In this document: piece after piece, positions 31,931 through 40,148 of the stretch
Layout of the letters: each line of letters opens with the position of its first letter
Numbering within the stretch: position 1 is the first letter of the stretch
NCBI RefSeq assembly: GCF_003385555.1
Contig: NZ_QOHR01000008.1
Coordinates: 1-64,000 of the forward strand
DNA from: Rhodosalinus sediminis
Lineage (GTDB): Bacteria; Pseudomonadota; Alphaproteobacteria; Rhodobacterales; Rhodobacteraceae
DNA: 64,000 nt
Direction: 5' to 3'
Notes under the pieces: model-generated
Seen by the model: only the letters and a program-made list of their open reading frames with translations
What the model was told of the DNA's origin: nothing
Database searches by the model: none
Made by a program: the position numbers and the translations under genes

Positions 31931-33142
31931 TCACCGCCGCCGCAGCGCCGCCTCCGCCGCGTCCGCCGCCGCCCAGGCGCGCACCCCGTCGCGCACCCCG
32001 CGGGCGAGGCGCGCGCGCCAGTCGGGATCGGTCAGCCGCTCGAGGTCCTCCGGCGTCGAGAGGAACCCCGCCTCCAGAAGCACTGAGGGGATGTCGGCGG
32101 CCTTGAGCACGGAAAACCCCGCGCTGCGCAGCGGGCGGGAGTTCACATGCCCCGTCGCGCTCGCGATGCCGTCCACCATCGCCCGCGCCAGCGCCTCGGC
32201 GCGGGGCTGCGTGTCGAGCCGGGCGAGATCCATCAGCACGTCGGCCACCACGTCGTCCGTGCCCCCGAGGTCGAGCCCGGCGAGCAGATCGGCGCGATTG
32301 TGCCGCTCGGCGAGCGCGGCCGAGGCGGCGTCCGAGGCGCTCTCGGACAGGGTGTAGACGGTCGCGCCATGCGCCACGCCGGCGGCCAGCGAATCGGCGT
32401 GCAGCGAGATGAAGAGATCGGCCCGCGCCCGGTGCGCCCGCGCCACGCGCCGCTCGAGGGAGACGAAGACGTCGTCCTCGCGCGTCAGCACCACCTCGAA
32501 GCCCGCGCGCACCAGCACCTCGCGCAGCTCGCGGGCGAAGGTCAGCATGAGATGCGCCTCGTTCACCCCGCCCGCCTCGGCGCCCGGGTCGATGCCGCCG
32601 TGGCCCGGGTCGAGCACGATGCGCAGGGGGCCGTCCCGCGCGCTCTCCCGCGCGGGCTCCACCGGCGCGGGCTCCGGCAGGTCGAAGCGCGGGTCCTCCG
32701 GCGCCCCGGCGCGCGCGTCGAACTCAGCCTCCGACACCGGGGCGAGGAACACCCGGAGGCTCGCCTGCCCCGTCAGCGCGCTCACCGAGAGCCCCGCCTC
32801 CTCCACGGCGAGGGGGCGGTCCAGATCGGCGACGAAGCGGGTCCAGCCATCGCGGAAGGCCCCGAAGCGCACCGCGCCGAGGCCCTCGGCCGCGAAGAGC
32901 GCTGGATCGACGCCGGTCCAGTCCACCTCGCGGAAGTCGAGCACCAGCCGGTCGGGGTCGGCGAGCGTGAAGACGCGCCACGGCACGCCCTGCGTCAGCT
33001 CGAGGTCGAGTCGCACCCCGCCCCCGGCGGCCTCGGCGCCCGTATATTCCGGCACGACGCGGGCGAGGCCGCCCGGCGTCTCCGCGGCGGTCATGCCGGC
33101 GGCCCACGCGATCCAGAGCGCGGCTGTCACGATCAAGCGCAT
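31931..33142 (-). CDS. amiC: N-acetylmuramoyl-L-alanine amidase with AMIN domain
   Basis: 403 aa. A signal peptide (MRLIVTAALWIAWAAGMTAA) exports it to the periplasm. An AMIN-like peptidoglycan-targeting domain (about residues 35-135) precedes the zinc amidase_3 domain: VLDPGHGGIDPGA (first zinc His), NEAHLMLTFA (Glu ligand), SLHADS (His) and VLLEAGFLST (catalytic Glu). It cleaves the bond between MurNAc and the stem peptide during septum splitting. Homologues need an EnvC/NlpD-type activator, which is not in the window. A small hairpin (33161-33181, CCTTCGG/CCGAAGG) sits just upstream of its start. Confidence 0.92.
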   Translation of the reverse strand: MRLIVTAALWIAWAAGMTAAETPGGLARVVPEYTGAEAAGGGVRLDLELTQGVPWRVFTLADPDRLVLDFREVDWTGVDPALFAAEGLGAVRFGAFRDGWTRFVADLDRPLAVEEAGLSVSALTGQASLRVFLAPVSEAEFDARAGAPEDPRFDLPEPAPVEPARESARDGPLRIVLDPGHGGIDPGAEAGGVNEAHLMLTFARELREVLVRAGFEVVLTREDDVFVSLERRVARAHRARADLFISLHADSLAAGVAHGATVYTLSESASDAASAALAERHNRADLLAGLDLGGTDDVVADVLMDLARLDTQPRAEALARAMVDGIASATGHVNSRPLRSAGFSVLKAADIPSVLLEAGFLSTPEDLERLTDPDWRARLARGVRDGVRAWAAADAAEAALRRR

Positions 33143-33258
33143 TGCAAAGCCCTGCCCGGCCCTTCGGTGTTTCGCCGAAGGCTACCCGAAACGCGCGCGC
33201 CGCGGAACCGCCGCCGCTCATCGGTCCCTCCGGTCCCTCTTCGCGAGGAGCGCCCGCC

Positions 33259-33362
33259 CGGGCGCGACCGTGCGTCAGGCAATGTGCCCCACCCGGGCGC
33301 GCCCGGGCGTCAGCCGTTGTGCCCCCGCTCGGCGCGCCCGGGCGTCAGGCGATGTGCCCCCG
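33259..33362. repeat. Gene-end repeats: aminotransferase 3' end copied twice downstream
   Basis: Three diverged units, each with a GCGCCCGGGCGTCAG(G/C)C-like core followed by TGTGCCCC, start their CGTCAG at 33273, 33309 and 33343 (36- and 34-bp steps). The last unit is the real end of the aminotransferase gene on the minus strand, including its TGA. The other two carry the same stop-codon context into the intergenic space. Confidence 0.65.
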
Positions 33363-34499
33363 CGCGCGCATGAAGGCCTCGAGCCGGGCGAGCCCCTCGC
33401 GGATGTCGGCCGTGCCGGTCGCGTAGGAAAAGCGCAGCGTGCCGCCGCCGCGCGCCGGGTCGAAATCGAGCCCCGGCGTCACGGCGACGCCCGCCTCCTC
33501 GAGGATCGCCTTGGCGAAGCCGAGCGAGTCGTCGGTGATCGCGCTCACGTCCGCGTAGACGTAGAAGGCGCCGTCCGGCGGCGCGATCTCGGTGAAGCCC
33601 GCCTTCGGCAGCCCCTCCAGCATCAGCCGGCGGTTCTCGGCGTAGGCGGCGAGGTTCGCCCGCAGTTCCTCGCCCGCGTCCAGCGCGGCGAGCGCGGCGA
33701 CCTGCGCGGCGTGGGACGGGCAGATGAAGAGGTTCTGCGCCAGCCGCTCGACGCGGCGGACGTGGTCGGGCGGCACCACCATCCAGCCGACGCGCCAGCC
33801 GGTCATCGAGAAATACTTGGAGAAGGAATTGATGACATAGACGTCGTCCGAGACCTCGAGCGCCGTGACCGCCTTCGCCTCGTATTCGATGCCGTGGTAG
33901 ATCTCGTCGCTGACGAAGGCCGCGCCCGCGCCCTGCGCCCAGCCGATCAGCCGTGCGAGGTCGTCCCGCCCGAGCATCGTGCCCGTCGGATTGGCCGGCG
34001 AGGCGACGAGAAGCCCCGGGAGCCCCTGACCCTCGAGTTCCGCCGGCACCGGCTGATAGCGGTTTTCGGGCTGCGTCGGGATATCCACCGCCTCGAGGTC
34101 GAGCGCGCGCAGGATCTGGCGGTAGCTCGGGTAACCCGGCGCGCCGATGCCCACCCTCTCGCCCGCGTCGAAGAGCGCGGTGAAGGCCAGCACGAAGGCG
34201 CCCGACGATCCTGCCGTCACCACCACCCGCGCCGGGTCGAGGTCGAGGCCGTACCACTCCCCGTAGAGCCGGGCGATGCGCGCGCGCAGCTCCGGCAGGC
34301 CGAGAGCGACGGTGTAGCCGAGAGGCCCCGCCTCCATCGCCTGCGCGAGCGCGGCGCGCGCCGCGGCGGGCGCCGGCGTACCGGGCTGGCCCACCTCCAT
34401 GTGGACGATGTGACGGCCCGCGGCCTCGGCCGCACGCGCGGCCTCCATCACGTCCATCACGATGAAGGGATCGACCTCGCCACGCCTTGAGTTCCGCAT
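33345..34499 (-). CDS. Class I/II pyridoxal-phosphate aminotransferase
   Basis: 384 aa, fold-type I. It shows VEVGQP-like HMEVGQPGTPAP at the N-terminus, GYTVALGLPELRARIARLYG, SPANPTGTM (Asn of the PLP site), SDEIYHGIEY and the Schiff-base lysine in SFSKYFSMTGWRVGW (about residue 232). C-terminal RFSYATG holds the carboxylate-binding Arg. The profile is of the AspC/alanine-aminotransferase-like group with broad specificity, so the donor cannot be named. The 3' end is part of a triplicated repeat. It may be co-transcribed with amiC, 202 bp downstream. Confidence 0.88.
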   Translation of the reverse strand: MRNSRRGEVDPFIVMDVMEAARAAEAAGRHIVHMEVGQPGTPAPAAARAALAQAMEAGPLGYTVALGLPELRARIARLYGEWYGLDLDPARVVVTAGSSGAFVLAFTALFDAGERVGIGAPGYPSYRQILRALDLEAVDIPTQPENRYQPVPAELEGQGLPGLLVASPANPTGTMLGRDDLARLIGWAQGAGAAFVSDEIYHGIEYEAKAVTALEVSDDVYVINSFSKYFSMTGWRVGWMVVPPDHVRRVERLAQNLFICPSHAAQVAALAALDAGEELRANLAAYAENRRLMLEGLPKAGFTEIAPPDGAFYVYADVSAITDDSLGFAKAILEEAGVAVTPGLDFDPARGGGTLRFSYATGTADIREGLARLEAFMRARGHIA

Positions 34500-34621
34500 C
34501 GCACCCTCGCAGATTGTCCCCGACGCTTGTTCCAGCCGCCGGGGACGAGGTCAATCCGGCCCGGCCTTGGCGGCCGAGCGCCGATGTGATCTTGTCGCCG
34601 CGCCCCAAGACGGAGACCCGA

Positions 34622-35380
34622 ATGACCCTTTTCCGCCCCCGCGCCGGCGCGCTTTTCGCCGCGCTCACGCTCGCCGCGCCGGTTCAGGCCCTCGACCTGA
34701 CCGACATGACCGAGGCCGAGCGCGCGGCCTTCCGCGCCGAGGTGCGGTCCTACCTGCTCGAGAACCCGGACGTCATCATGGAGGCGGTCTCGGTCCTCGA
34801 ACAGCGCGAGGCCGAGGCGCAGCGCGCCGCCGACCGCGAACTCGTCGCGGCCCACGCGGACGAGATCTTCGACGACGGCTATTCCTGGGTCGGCGGCAAC
34901 CCCGAGGGCGACGTGACGCTGGTCGAATTCCTCGACTACCGCTGCAGCTACTGCCGGCGCGCGCACGACGAGGTGGCCGAACTCGTCGAGAGCGACGGGA
35001 ACATCCGCCTCGTCGTCAAGGAATTCCCGATCCTCGGGCCCGAGTCGCTCGCCTCCTCGCGCTTCGCCATCGCCGCCAAGCAGGTGGCCGGGGACGACGC
35101 CTACCACGCCGCCAAGGAGGCGCTGATCCGCATGACGGGCGAGGTGACGGAGGTCACGCTCAGCCGCCTCGCCGAGACGCTCGGCCTCGACGCCGACGCG
35201 ATCCTCGCGCAGATGGAAAGCCCCGAAGTGACGGAGGAAATCCGGCGCACCCGCGCCCTCGCCGACACGCTGGGGATCACGGGCACGCCGACCTTCGTAC
35301 TGCCGGACCGCATGCTGCGCGGCTATGTGCCGCTCGAGGGAATGCGCCGGGTGGTGGCCGATGTGCGCGACGCGGAGTAA
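34622..35380 (+). CDS. DsbA-family thiol:disulfide oxidoreductase, periplasmic
   Basis: 252 aa. A signal peptide (MTLFRPRAGALFAALTLAAP, cleavage after VQA) leads to a helical N-terminal region (LTDMTEAERAAFRAEVRSYLLENPDVIMEAV, a ScsC/Com1-like N-domain) and a DsbA-type thioredoxin fold with the redox pair in RCSYCRRAHD (about residues 114-117) and the cis-Pro loop TGTPTFVLP. The N-domain may mediate oligomerisation, as in ScsC. It probably oxidises or isomerises disulfides in the periplasm. The last 20 bp overlap the start of a diverged paralogue. Confidence 0.88.
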   Translation: MTLFRPRAGALFAALTLAAPVQALDLTDMTEAERAAFRAEVRSYLLENPDVIMEAVSVLEQREAEAQRAADRELVAAHADEIFDDGYSWVGGNPEGDVTLVEFLDYRCSYCRRAHDEVAELVESDGNIRLVVKEFPILGPESLASSRFAIAAKQVAGDDAYHAAKEALIRMTGEVTEVTLSRLAETLGLDADAILAQMESPEVTEEIRRTRALADTLGITGTPTFVLPDRMLRGYVPLEGMRRVVADVRDAE

Positions 35381-36086
35381 CGCGGCGCTCGCGCTCCTCC
35401 TCGCCGCCACGCCGGCGGCGGCCTTCGACCCGGGCGACATGACGGCGGCCGAGCGCGCGGCCTTTGGCGCGGAGGTGCGCGCGCTCCTGCTCGAGGAACC
35501 CGAGATCGTGGGCCGCGCCCTCGCCCCCGGCCCGAGCTACGCCGAGGAGGCCGCGCGCGACAGCGCCATGCTCGACGGCCTCGCGGGGGCGCTTTACGAC
35601 GATCCGGCGGATTACACGGCCGGAGCGGAAGAGGGCACGCCGCTCGTCGCCTTTCTGCCGGCGGCCTGCGACACCTGCGCCGAGACGCTGGCGCAGCTTC
35701 ACGCGATTGTCGAAGACAACGGCGCAACGCGCCTGATCGTGAAGGATTTTCCGGCATCAGCGCAGAGTAGCCCCGCCGGGGCGGCCTTTCTGACGGCGCT
35801 GCTCGAGGATATGGGGCCAAAGGCCTGGACACAGGCGAGACAGGCGCTTTCGGAGTTGCCCGACCCGGGCGACCGTGTCGCGCTGCGGCGGCTGGCCGAG
35901 GCGATGGGCTGGCCGGCCGACCAGCTGATGGCCCGGATGGCGGGCGGCGCGACCGAGGCCGTGCTGGAGCGTCGCCGCGGGCTCGCGCGCGAGCTCGGCT
36001 TCGACGTCTTTCCGTCCTACGTGGTCGGCGGCACGATGATCCGGGGCGACGTGCCGCCCGCGCTGCTCGCGCGCTACCTGCCCTGA
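35361..36086 (+). CDS. Diverged second DsbA-like protein
   Basis: 241 aa starting MCATRSNAALALLLAATPAAA (signal peptide). It copies the layout of the preceding gene (DPGDMTAAERAAFGAEVRALLLEEPEIV, then a thioredoxin fold), but similarity is low and the redox pair is CDTC without the surrounding aromatic residues of DsbA. The C-terminal loop is FPSYVVGGTMIRGDVP, with the cis-Pro changed in context. The start lies inside the upstream gene (20-bp overlap), so the pair is coupled. It looks like an old tandem duplicate with changed redox properties. Partner and substrate unknown. Confidence 0.78.
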   Translation: MCATRSNAALALLLAATPAAAFDPGDMTAAERAAFGAEVRALLLEEPEIVGRALAPGPSYAEEAARDSAMLDGLAGALYDDPADYTAGAEEGTPLVAFLPAACDTCAETLAQLHAIVEDNGATRLIVKDFPASAQSSPAGAAFLTALLEDMGPKAWTQARQALSELPDPGDRVALRRLAEAMGWPADQLMARMAGGATEAVLERRRGLARELGFDVFPSYVVGGTMIRGDVPPALLARYLP

Positions 36087-36144
36087 CGCGAAGAGCGCCG
36101 CGAGGCGCGATGAGCCGCTCCTCGGCCCTCGCGGGCCGCGTCGC

Positions 36145-37272
36145 TCACTCGGCGGCGTCGGCGCGCTCGGCGGCCTCGATCTCGGCGGCCTTCGCCTCGA
36201 CCTGCTCGACGATGTGCTCGATCATATCCTCGTTGGATATCTTGTGGCTCTGATCGCCGGCGAGATAGACCATGCCGTGCCCGGCGCCGCCGCCGGTGAA
36301 GCCCACGTCGGTCATCAGCGCCTCGCCCGGGCCGTTGACCACGCAGCCGATGATCGAAAGGCTCATCGGCGTCTTGATGTGCTCCAGCCGCTCCTCGAGC
36401 ACTTTCACCGTCTCGATCACGTCGAAGCCCTGCCGCGCGCAGGAGGGGCAGGAGATAATGTTGACGCCGCGGTGGCGCAGGCCCAGCGACTTCAGGATCT
36501 CGTAGCCCACGCGGATCTCCTCCACCGGGTCGGCGGAGAGCGAGACGCGGATCGTGTCGCCGATCCCCATCCAGAGAAGGTTGCCGAGGCCGATGGCCGA
36601 CTTGATCGTGCCCGACATGAGCCCGCCCGCCTCGGTGATGCCGAGGTGGATGGGCGCGTCGGTGGCATCCGCGATGCCTTGGTAGGCCGCGGCGGCGAGG
36701 AAGACGTCGGAGGCCTTCACGCTGATCTTGAACTCGTGAAAGTCGTTGTCCTCGAGGATGCGGATGTGCTCGAGGCCGCTCTCGACCATCGCCTCCGGGC
36801 AGGGCTCGCCGTATTTCTCGAGGAGGTGCTTCTCGAGACTGCCGGCGTTCACGCCGATGCGGATGGAACAGCCGTGATCCTTCGCGGCGCGGATCACCTC
36901 CTGCACGCGCTTTTCGTCGCCGATGTTGCCCGGGTTGATCCGCAGGCAGGAGGCGCCGGCCTCCGCCGCCTCGATGCCGCGCTTGTAGTGGAAATGGATG
37001 TCGGCGACGATCGGCACCGGGCTTTCGCGCACGATCTCGTGCAGCGCCTGCGACGAGGGCCGGTCGGGCACCGAGACGCGCATGATGTCCGCGCCGGCGT
37101 CGGCGCAACGCTGGATCTGCTCGATCGTGCCCTTGACGTCGGTCGTCTCGGTGTTGGTCATGCTCTGCACCGCGATCGGCGCGTCGCCCCCGACGGGCAC
37201 GGGCCCGACGTGGATCTGGCGGCTCTGACGGCGGTAGATGTTGCGCCACGGGCGAACGTGGTTGAGCGTCAT
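36145..37272 (-). CDS. ispG: 4-hydroxy-3-methylbut-2-en-1-yl diphosphate synthase
   Basis: 375 aa, full length. [4Fe-4S] enzyme of the MEP isoprenoid pathway, turning MEcPP into HMBPP. The TIM-barrel half begins [20 protein letters not shown] and includes LRINPGNIG. The cluster domain has Cys in [16 protein letters not shown] (about residues 266-281) and [12 protein letters not shown]. The start [15 protein letters not shown] at 37272 has GAGG upstream. An upstream in-frame ATG at 37308 gives a non-homologous extension and was not used. It follows the rodZ-like gene by 77 bp, a common Rhodobacterales order. Confidence 0.95.
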   Translation of the reverse strand: MTLNHVRPWRNIYRRQSRQIHVGPVPVGGDAPIAVQSMTNTETTDVKGTIEQIQRCADAGADIMRVSVPDRPSSQALHEIVRESPVPIVADIHFHYKRGIEAAEAGASCLRINPGNIGDEKRVQEVIRAAKDHGCSIRIGVNAGSLEKHLLEKYGEPCPEAMVESGLEHIRILEDNDFHEFKISVKASDVFLAAAAYQGIADATDAPIHLGITEAGGLMSGTIKSAIGLGNLLWMGIGDTIRVSLSADPVEEIRVGYEILKSLGLRHRGVNIISCPSCARQGFDVIETVKVLEERLEHIKTPMSLSIIGCVVNGPGEALMTDVGFTGGGAGHGMVYLAGDQSHKISNEDMIEHIVEQVEAKAAEIEAAERADAAE

Positions 37273-37349
37273 GGGACCTCGGCCTTTGCGCAGGATCTTT
37301 GCGTCCAAGGATAGGCGCCACGCCCGGCGGGGGCAATGCGTCCCCTAGG

Positions 37350-38633
37350 CTATTCGCCCTCGGCTGCCTCCGCGTCGAGGCGGGCGACGAGGCGGGAGAG
37401 CTCCGCGTCGTCCTCGAGATCGGCGAGCGCGAAACCCTCGCGCACCGCGTCGGCAGAGATGGCGAGGTCGCGCACCACGTTCGCGCCCTGCCCCGCCGGG
37501 CCGTAGAGCGTGTCGCCGATGCCGAAATAGACGGAGCCGGACATCCCGGCCCGCAGCGTCGGCGCCTCCGCGTCGCGGGGCAGCGCGTAGGTCTCGCCCG
37601 CCGCGAGCGTCTTTTCGAGGATCACAGACCCGTCCCCGGCCCGCACCCGGACCCAAGCCGGGCGGACGGCGACGAGGGTGACCGTCTCCGGCGCGTCGGC
37701 CATGACCTGCGGCATCGTCGCCGTCTCGCGCGGGCCGGCCTCCGCCCCGCCCGCCGCGGGTACCTCGGGGGCGGCCTCCGGCGCGGGCGCCGCGATGTCT
37801 GCGCGGCGCTCGGGCGCGGCGCGCTCGGCCGCGGCCGGGCGGTCGGTGCGCGCGAAGGCGCCCATGGTGTCGGGGTCGAGCGTGGAGATCGGCGCGTCGC
37901 GCGCCACGAGCACCGGCACGTCGAGCGGCTCGGGCCGGTAGAGCCGGTCGAGCGCCGCGCGCGACGGGGCGTCTCCGGCATCCTCCCCGTCTTCGGCCGG
38001 TGTCGCCCCGGCGAGCGGGTCGAGATCGGAGAGCACCACCGGCGTCTGGTCGACCGGGGCGAGCTGCACGCGCTGGATTTCGTTCAGCACGCTCCAGCCG
38101 CCGTAGCCGATCCCGGCGACGAGCGCGGCGAGCACGAGAAGCGAGCCGATCGCGCCGGGCTCCACCCGGGCGAGGAACGGCTCCGCCGGCGCGCCGAAGG
38201 CGAACCGCGACTCGGCCAGCGGATCGCGCGCCGGACCGGTGACGATCCGCTCGGGCCGCTCGGGCGCGCGCCGCGCCTCGCTCCGGGCCGCGCCGAGGCC
38301 CGCCTCTCCGGCCATGCCGTGCGCCGGGGTGAAGCCGCTTTCGGCGCAGAACGCCTCGAAGGTGCGGTCCGGGTCCATGTCGAGATAACGCGCGTAGGAG
38401 CGCACGTAGCCCGCGATGAAGCCCGGCGTGTCGAAGGCCGACGGGTCGCAGTTTTCGATGGCGGCGATGTAGCTCGCCTTGATGCGGAGCTCGCGCTGAA
38501 CGTCGAGGAGCGACTTGCCCATCGTCGCGCGCTCGCCGCGCATCAGGTCACCGAGGCGAAGGTCGAAGTCGTCGAAGCTCTGCGGCCGCACCTCCGGCGC
38601 GTCCTCGATCCGGGGTGTCCTGCGCCCGATCAT
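37350..38633 (-). CDS. RodZ-like cytoskeletal/HTH protein (DUF4115)
   Basis: 427 aa. The N-terminal HTH_25 domain (about residues 24-100: LRLGDLMRGERATMGKSLLDVQRELRIKASYIAAIEN) is followed by a Pro/Ala linker, one transmembrane helix (about 146-166: GSLLVLAALVAGIGYGGWSVL), a long Ala/Pro/Glu-rich periplasmic stretch and a C-terminal DUF4115 beta domain (RPAWVRVRAGDGSVILEKTL). RodZ links MreB to the membrane for cell-shape control. Alphaproteobacterial relatives are more variable, so the role is inferred from architecture and the link to ispG. Confidence 0.85.
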   Translation of the reverse strand: MIGRRTPRIEDAPEVRPQSFDDFDLRLGDLMRGERATMGKSLLDVQRELRIKASYIAAIENCDPSAFDTPGFIAGYVRSYARYLDMDPDRTFEAFCAESGFTPAHGMAGEAGLGAARSEARRAPERPERIVTGPARDPLAESRFAFGAPAEPFLARVEPGAIGSLLVLAALVAGIGYGGWSVLNEIQRVQLAPVDQTPVVLSDLDPLAGATPAEDGEDAGDAPSRAALDRLYRPEPLDVPVLVARDAPISTLDPDTMGAFARTDRPAAAERAAPERRADIAAPAPEAAPEVPAAGGAEAGPRETATMPQVMADAPETVTLVAVRPAWVRVRAGDGSVILEKTLAAGETYALPRDAEAPTLRAGMSGSVYFGIGDTLYGPAGQGANVVRDLAISADAVREGFALADLEDDAELSRLVARLDAEAAEGE

Positions 38634-38736
38634 CCCTGCCGCCTATCCCCGCTCAAGCCTGCCCCGCGCGATTCGAGTCGCGTACTTTGATCAGTGAGGC
38701 TAGCACAAACGGCGAAGGGCGTCAGCGGTCCTGCGC

Positions 38737-39960
38737 TCAGGCCGTGGCCTCGGCGCGATTCAGCGCACAATGCGACCAGAGATCGTCCATGGCATGCACG
38801 AGGCGGTCCATCTCGTCGGGCCCATGCACCGGCGAGGGCGTGAACCGCAGCCGCTCGGTGCCCCGCGGAACCGTGGGGAAGTTGATCGGCTGGCAGTAGA
38901 TGCCATGATTCTCGAGCAGCATGTCCGAGATCATCTTGGTGTGCACCGGGTCGCCCACGATCACCGGCACGATGTGGCTGCCGTGGTCGATGATCGGTAG
39001 GCCGAGCCCCTTGAGGCGCGTCTTGAGGATGCGCGCCTGCGTCTGGTGCTGGTCGCGCCGCGCCTGATCGGTCTTGAGGTGCCGGACCGAGGCCGCCGCG
39101 CCCGCCGCAACCGCCGGCGGCAGCGAGGTGGTGAAGATGAAGCCCGGCGCATAGGAGCGGATCGCGTCGCACATCCGGTGGCTCGCCGCGATGTAGCCGC
39201 CCATCACGCCGTAGGCTTTGGCGAGCGTGCCGTTGATGATGTCGATGCGGTGCATCAGCCGGTCGCGCTCGGCCACGCCGGCGCCGCGGGGGCCGTACAT
39301 GCCGACGGCGTGCACCTCGTCGATGTAGGTGAGCGCGTTGAACTCGTCGGCGAGATCGCAGATCGCCTCGATCGGGCCGAAATCGCCGTCCATCGAGTAG
39401 ATCGATTCGAAGGCGATGAGCTTCGGCGCCTCCGGATCGTCGGCGGCGAGCAGTTCGCGCAGGTGGTCCACGTCGTTGTGGCGGAAGACGCGCTTGGCGC
39501 CGCCGTTGCGGCGCACGCCCTCGATCATCGAGGCGTGGTTCAGCGCGTCGGAATAGATGATGAGCCCCGGGAAGAGCTTCGGCAGCGTCGAGAGCGTCGC
39601 GTCGTTGGCGATGTAGGCCGAGGTGAAGAGAAGCGCCGAGTCCTTGCCGTGCAGATCGGCGAGCTCCGCCTCGAGGCGCTTGTGATGGATCGTCGTGCCC
39701 GAGATGTTGCGCGTCCCGCCCGAGCCCGCGCCCGTCGTCTCGATCGCCTCCTGCATCGCGGCGAGCACCGCGGGGTGCTGGCCCATGCCGAGGTAATCGT
39801 TGCCGCACCACACGGTGATCGGGCGCTCCTCGCCGTCCTCGCGCCGCCAGGTGGCGTGCGGATAGGCGCCGCGCTTGCGCTCGATGTCGATGAAGGTGCG
39901 ATAGCGTCCCTCGTCGTGCAGGCGCTGGATCGCTTGGTCGAGCTTGGCCGTGTAGTCCAC
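38737..39960 (-). CDS. hemA: 5-aminolevulinate synthase (C4 pathway)
   Basis: 407 aa. PLP enzyme condensing glycine and succinyl-CoA to 5-aminolevulinate, the first step of tetrapyrrole synthesis in alphaproteobacteria. It shows [35 protein letters not shown], the cofactor Asp in [17 protein letters not shown] and the Schiff-base lysine in [15 protein letters not shown] (about residue 245). An FnrL-like box lies 109 bp upstream. The gene stands alone on the minus strand, divergent from an M20 peptidase. Confidence 0.97.
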   Translation of the reverse strand: MDYTAKLDQAIQRLHDEGRYRTFIDIERKRGAYPHATWRREDGEERPITVWCGNDYLGMGQHPAVLAAMQEAIETTGAGSGGTRNISGTTIHHKRLEAELADLHGKDSALLFTSAYIANDATLSTLPKLFPGLIIYSDALNHASMIEGVRRNGGAKRVFRHNDVDHLRELLAADDPEAPKLIAFESIYSMDGDFGPIEAICDLADEFNALTYIDEVHAVGMYGPRGAGVAERDRLMHRIDIINGTLAKAYGVMGGYIAASHRMCDAIRSYAPGFIFTTSLPPAVAAGAAASVRHLKTDQARRDQHQTQARILKTRLKGLGLPIIDHGSHIVPVIVGDPVHTKMISDMLLENHGIYCQPINFPTVPRGTERLRFTPSPVHGPDEMDRLVHAMDDLWSHCALNRAEATA

Positions 39961-40013
39961 TTCGGCGTCTCCCGGTCGCGTCTGAGCGCAGCTCCCGCTG
40001 CGCTCGTGGAATG

Positions 40014-40040
40014 GATATAATTGGGCACCGCCCGTGGCAA
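40014..40040 (-). promoter_or_regulatory. Predicted hemA promoter
   Basis: Minus-strand TTGCCA (40040-40035) and TATATC (40019-40014) with a 15-nt spacer; TATCCA at 17 nt is an alternative -10. This is the most AT-rich spot in the divergent region. The FnrL-like box would then be centred near -70. Confidence 0.35.
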
Positions 40041-40068
40041 CAGGCTACAGTTTGCCGCGCCGGGCTCC

Positions 40069-40082
40069 TTGATCTGCGTCAA
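40069..40082. promoter_or_regulatory. FNR/FnrL-type box between hemA and the M20 gene
   Basis: TTGAT-CTGC-GTCAA, one mismatch from the FNR consensus TTGAT-N4-ATCAA. FnrL activates hemA at low oxygen in Rhodobacter sphaeroides, so the location agrees with known biology. It could also serve the divergent M20 gene. Confidence 0.6.
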
Positions 40083-40148
40083 AACGGCCCGGCTGGACAC
40101 CCCCGGCGGCTCTGCTAGCGTCGCGCCCCGTCACAGCGAGGAGTCCCC

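Noticed and set aside
34516-34546. Inverted repeat GTCCCCG-N17-CGGGGAC between the divergent aminotransferase and dsbA-like genes
   Set aside because: Only 7 bp with a long spacer in GC-rich DNA; not distinguishable from chance.
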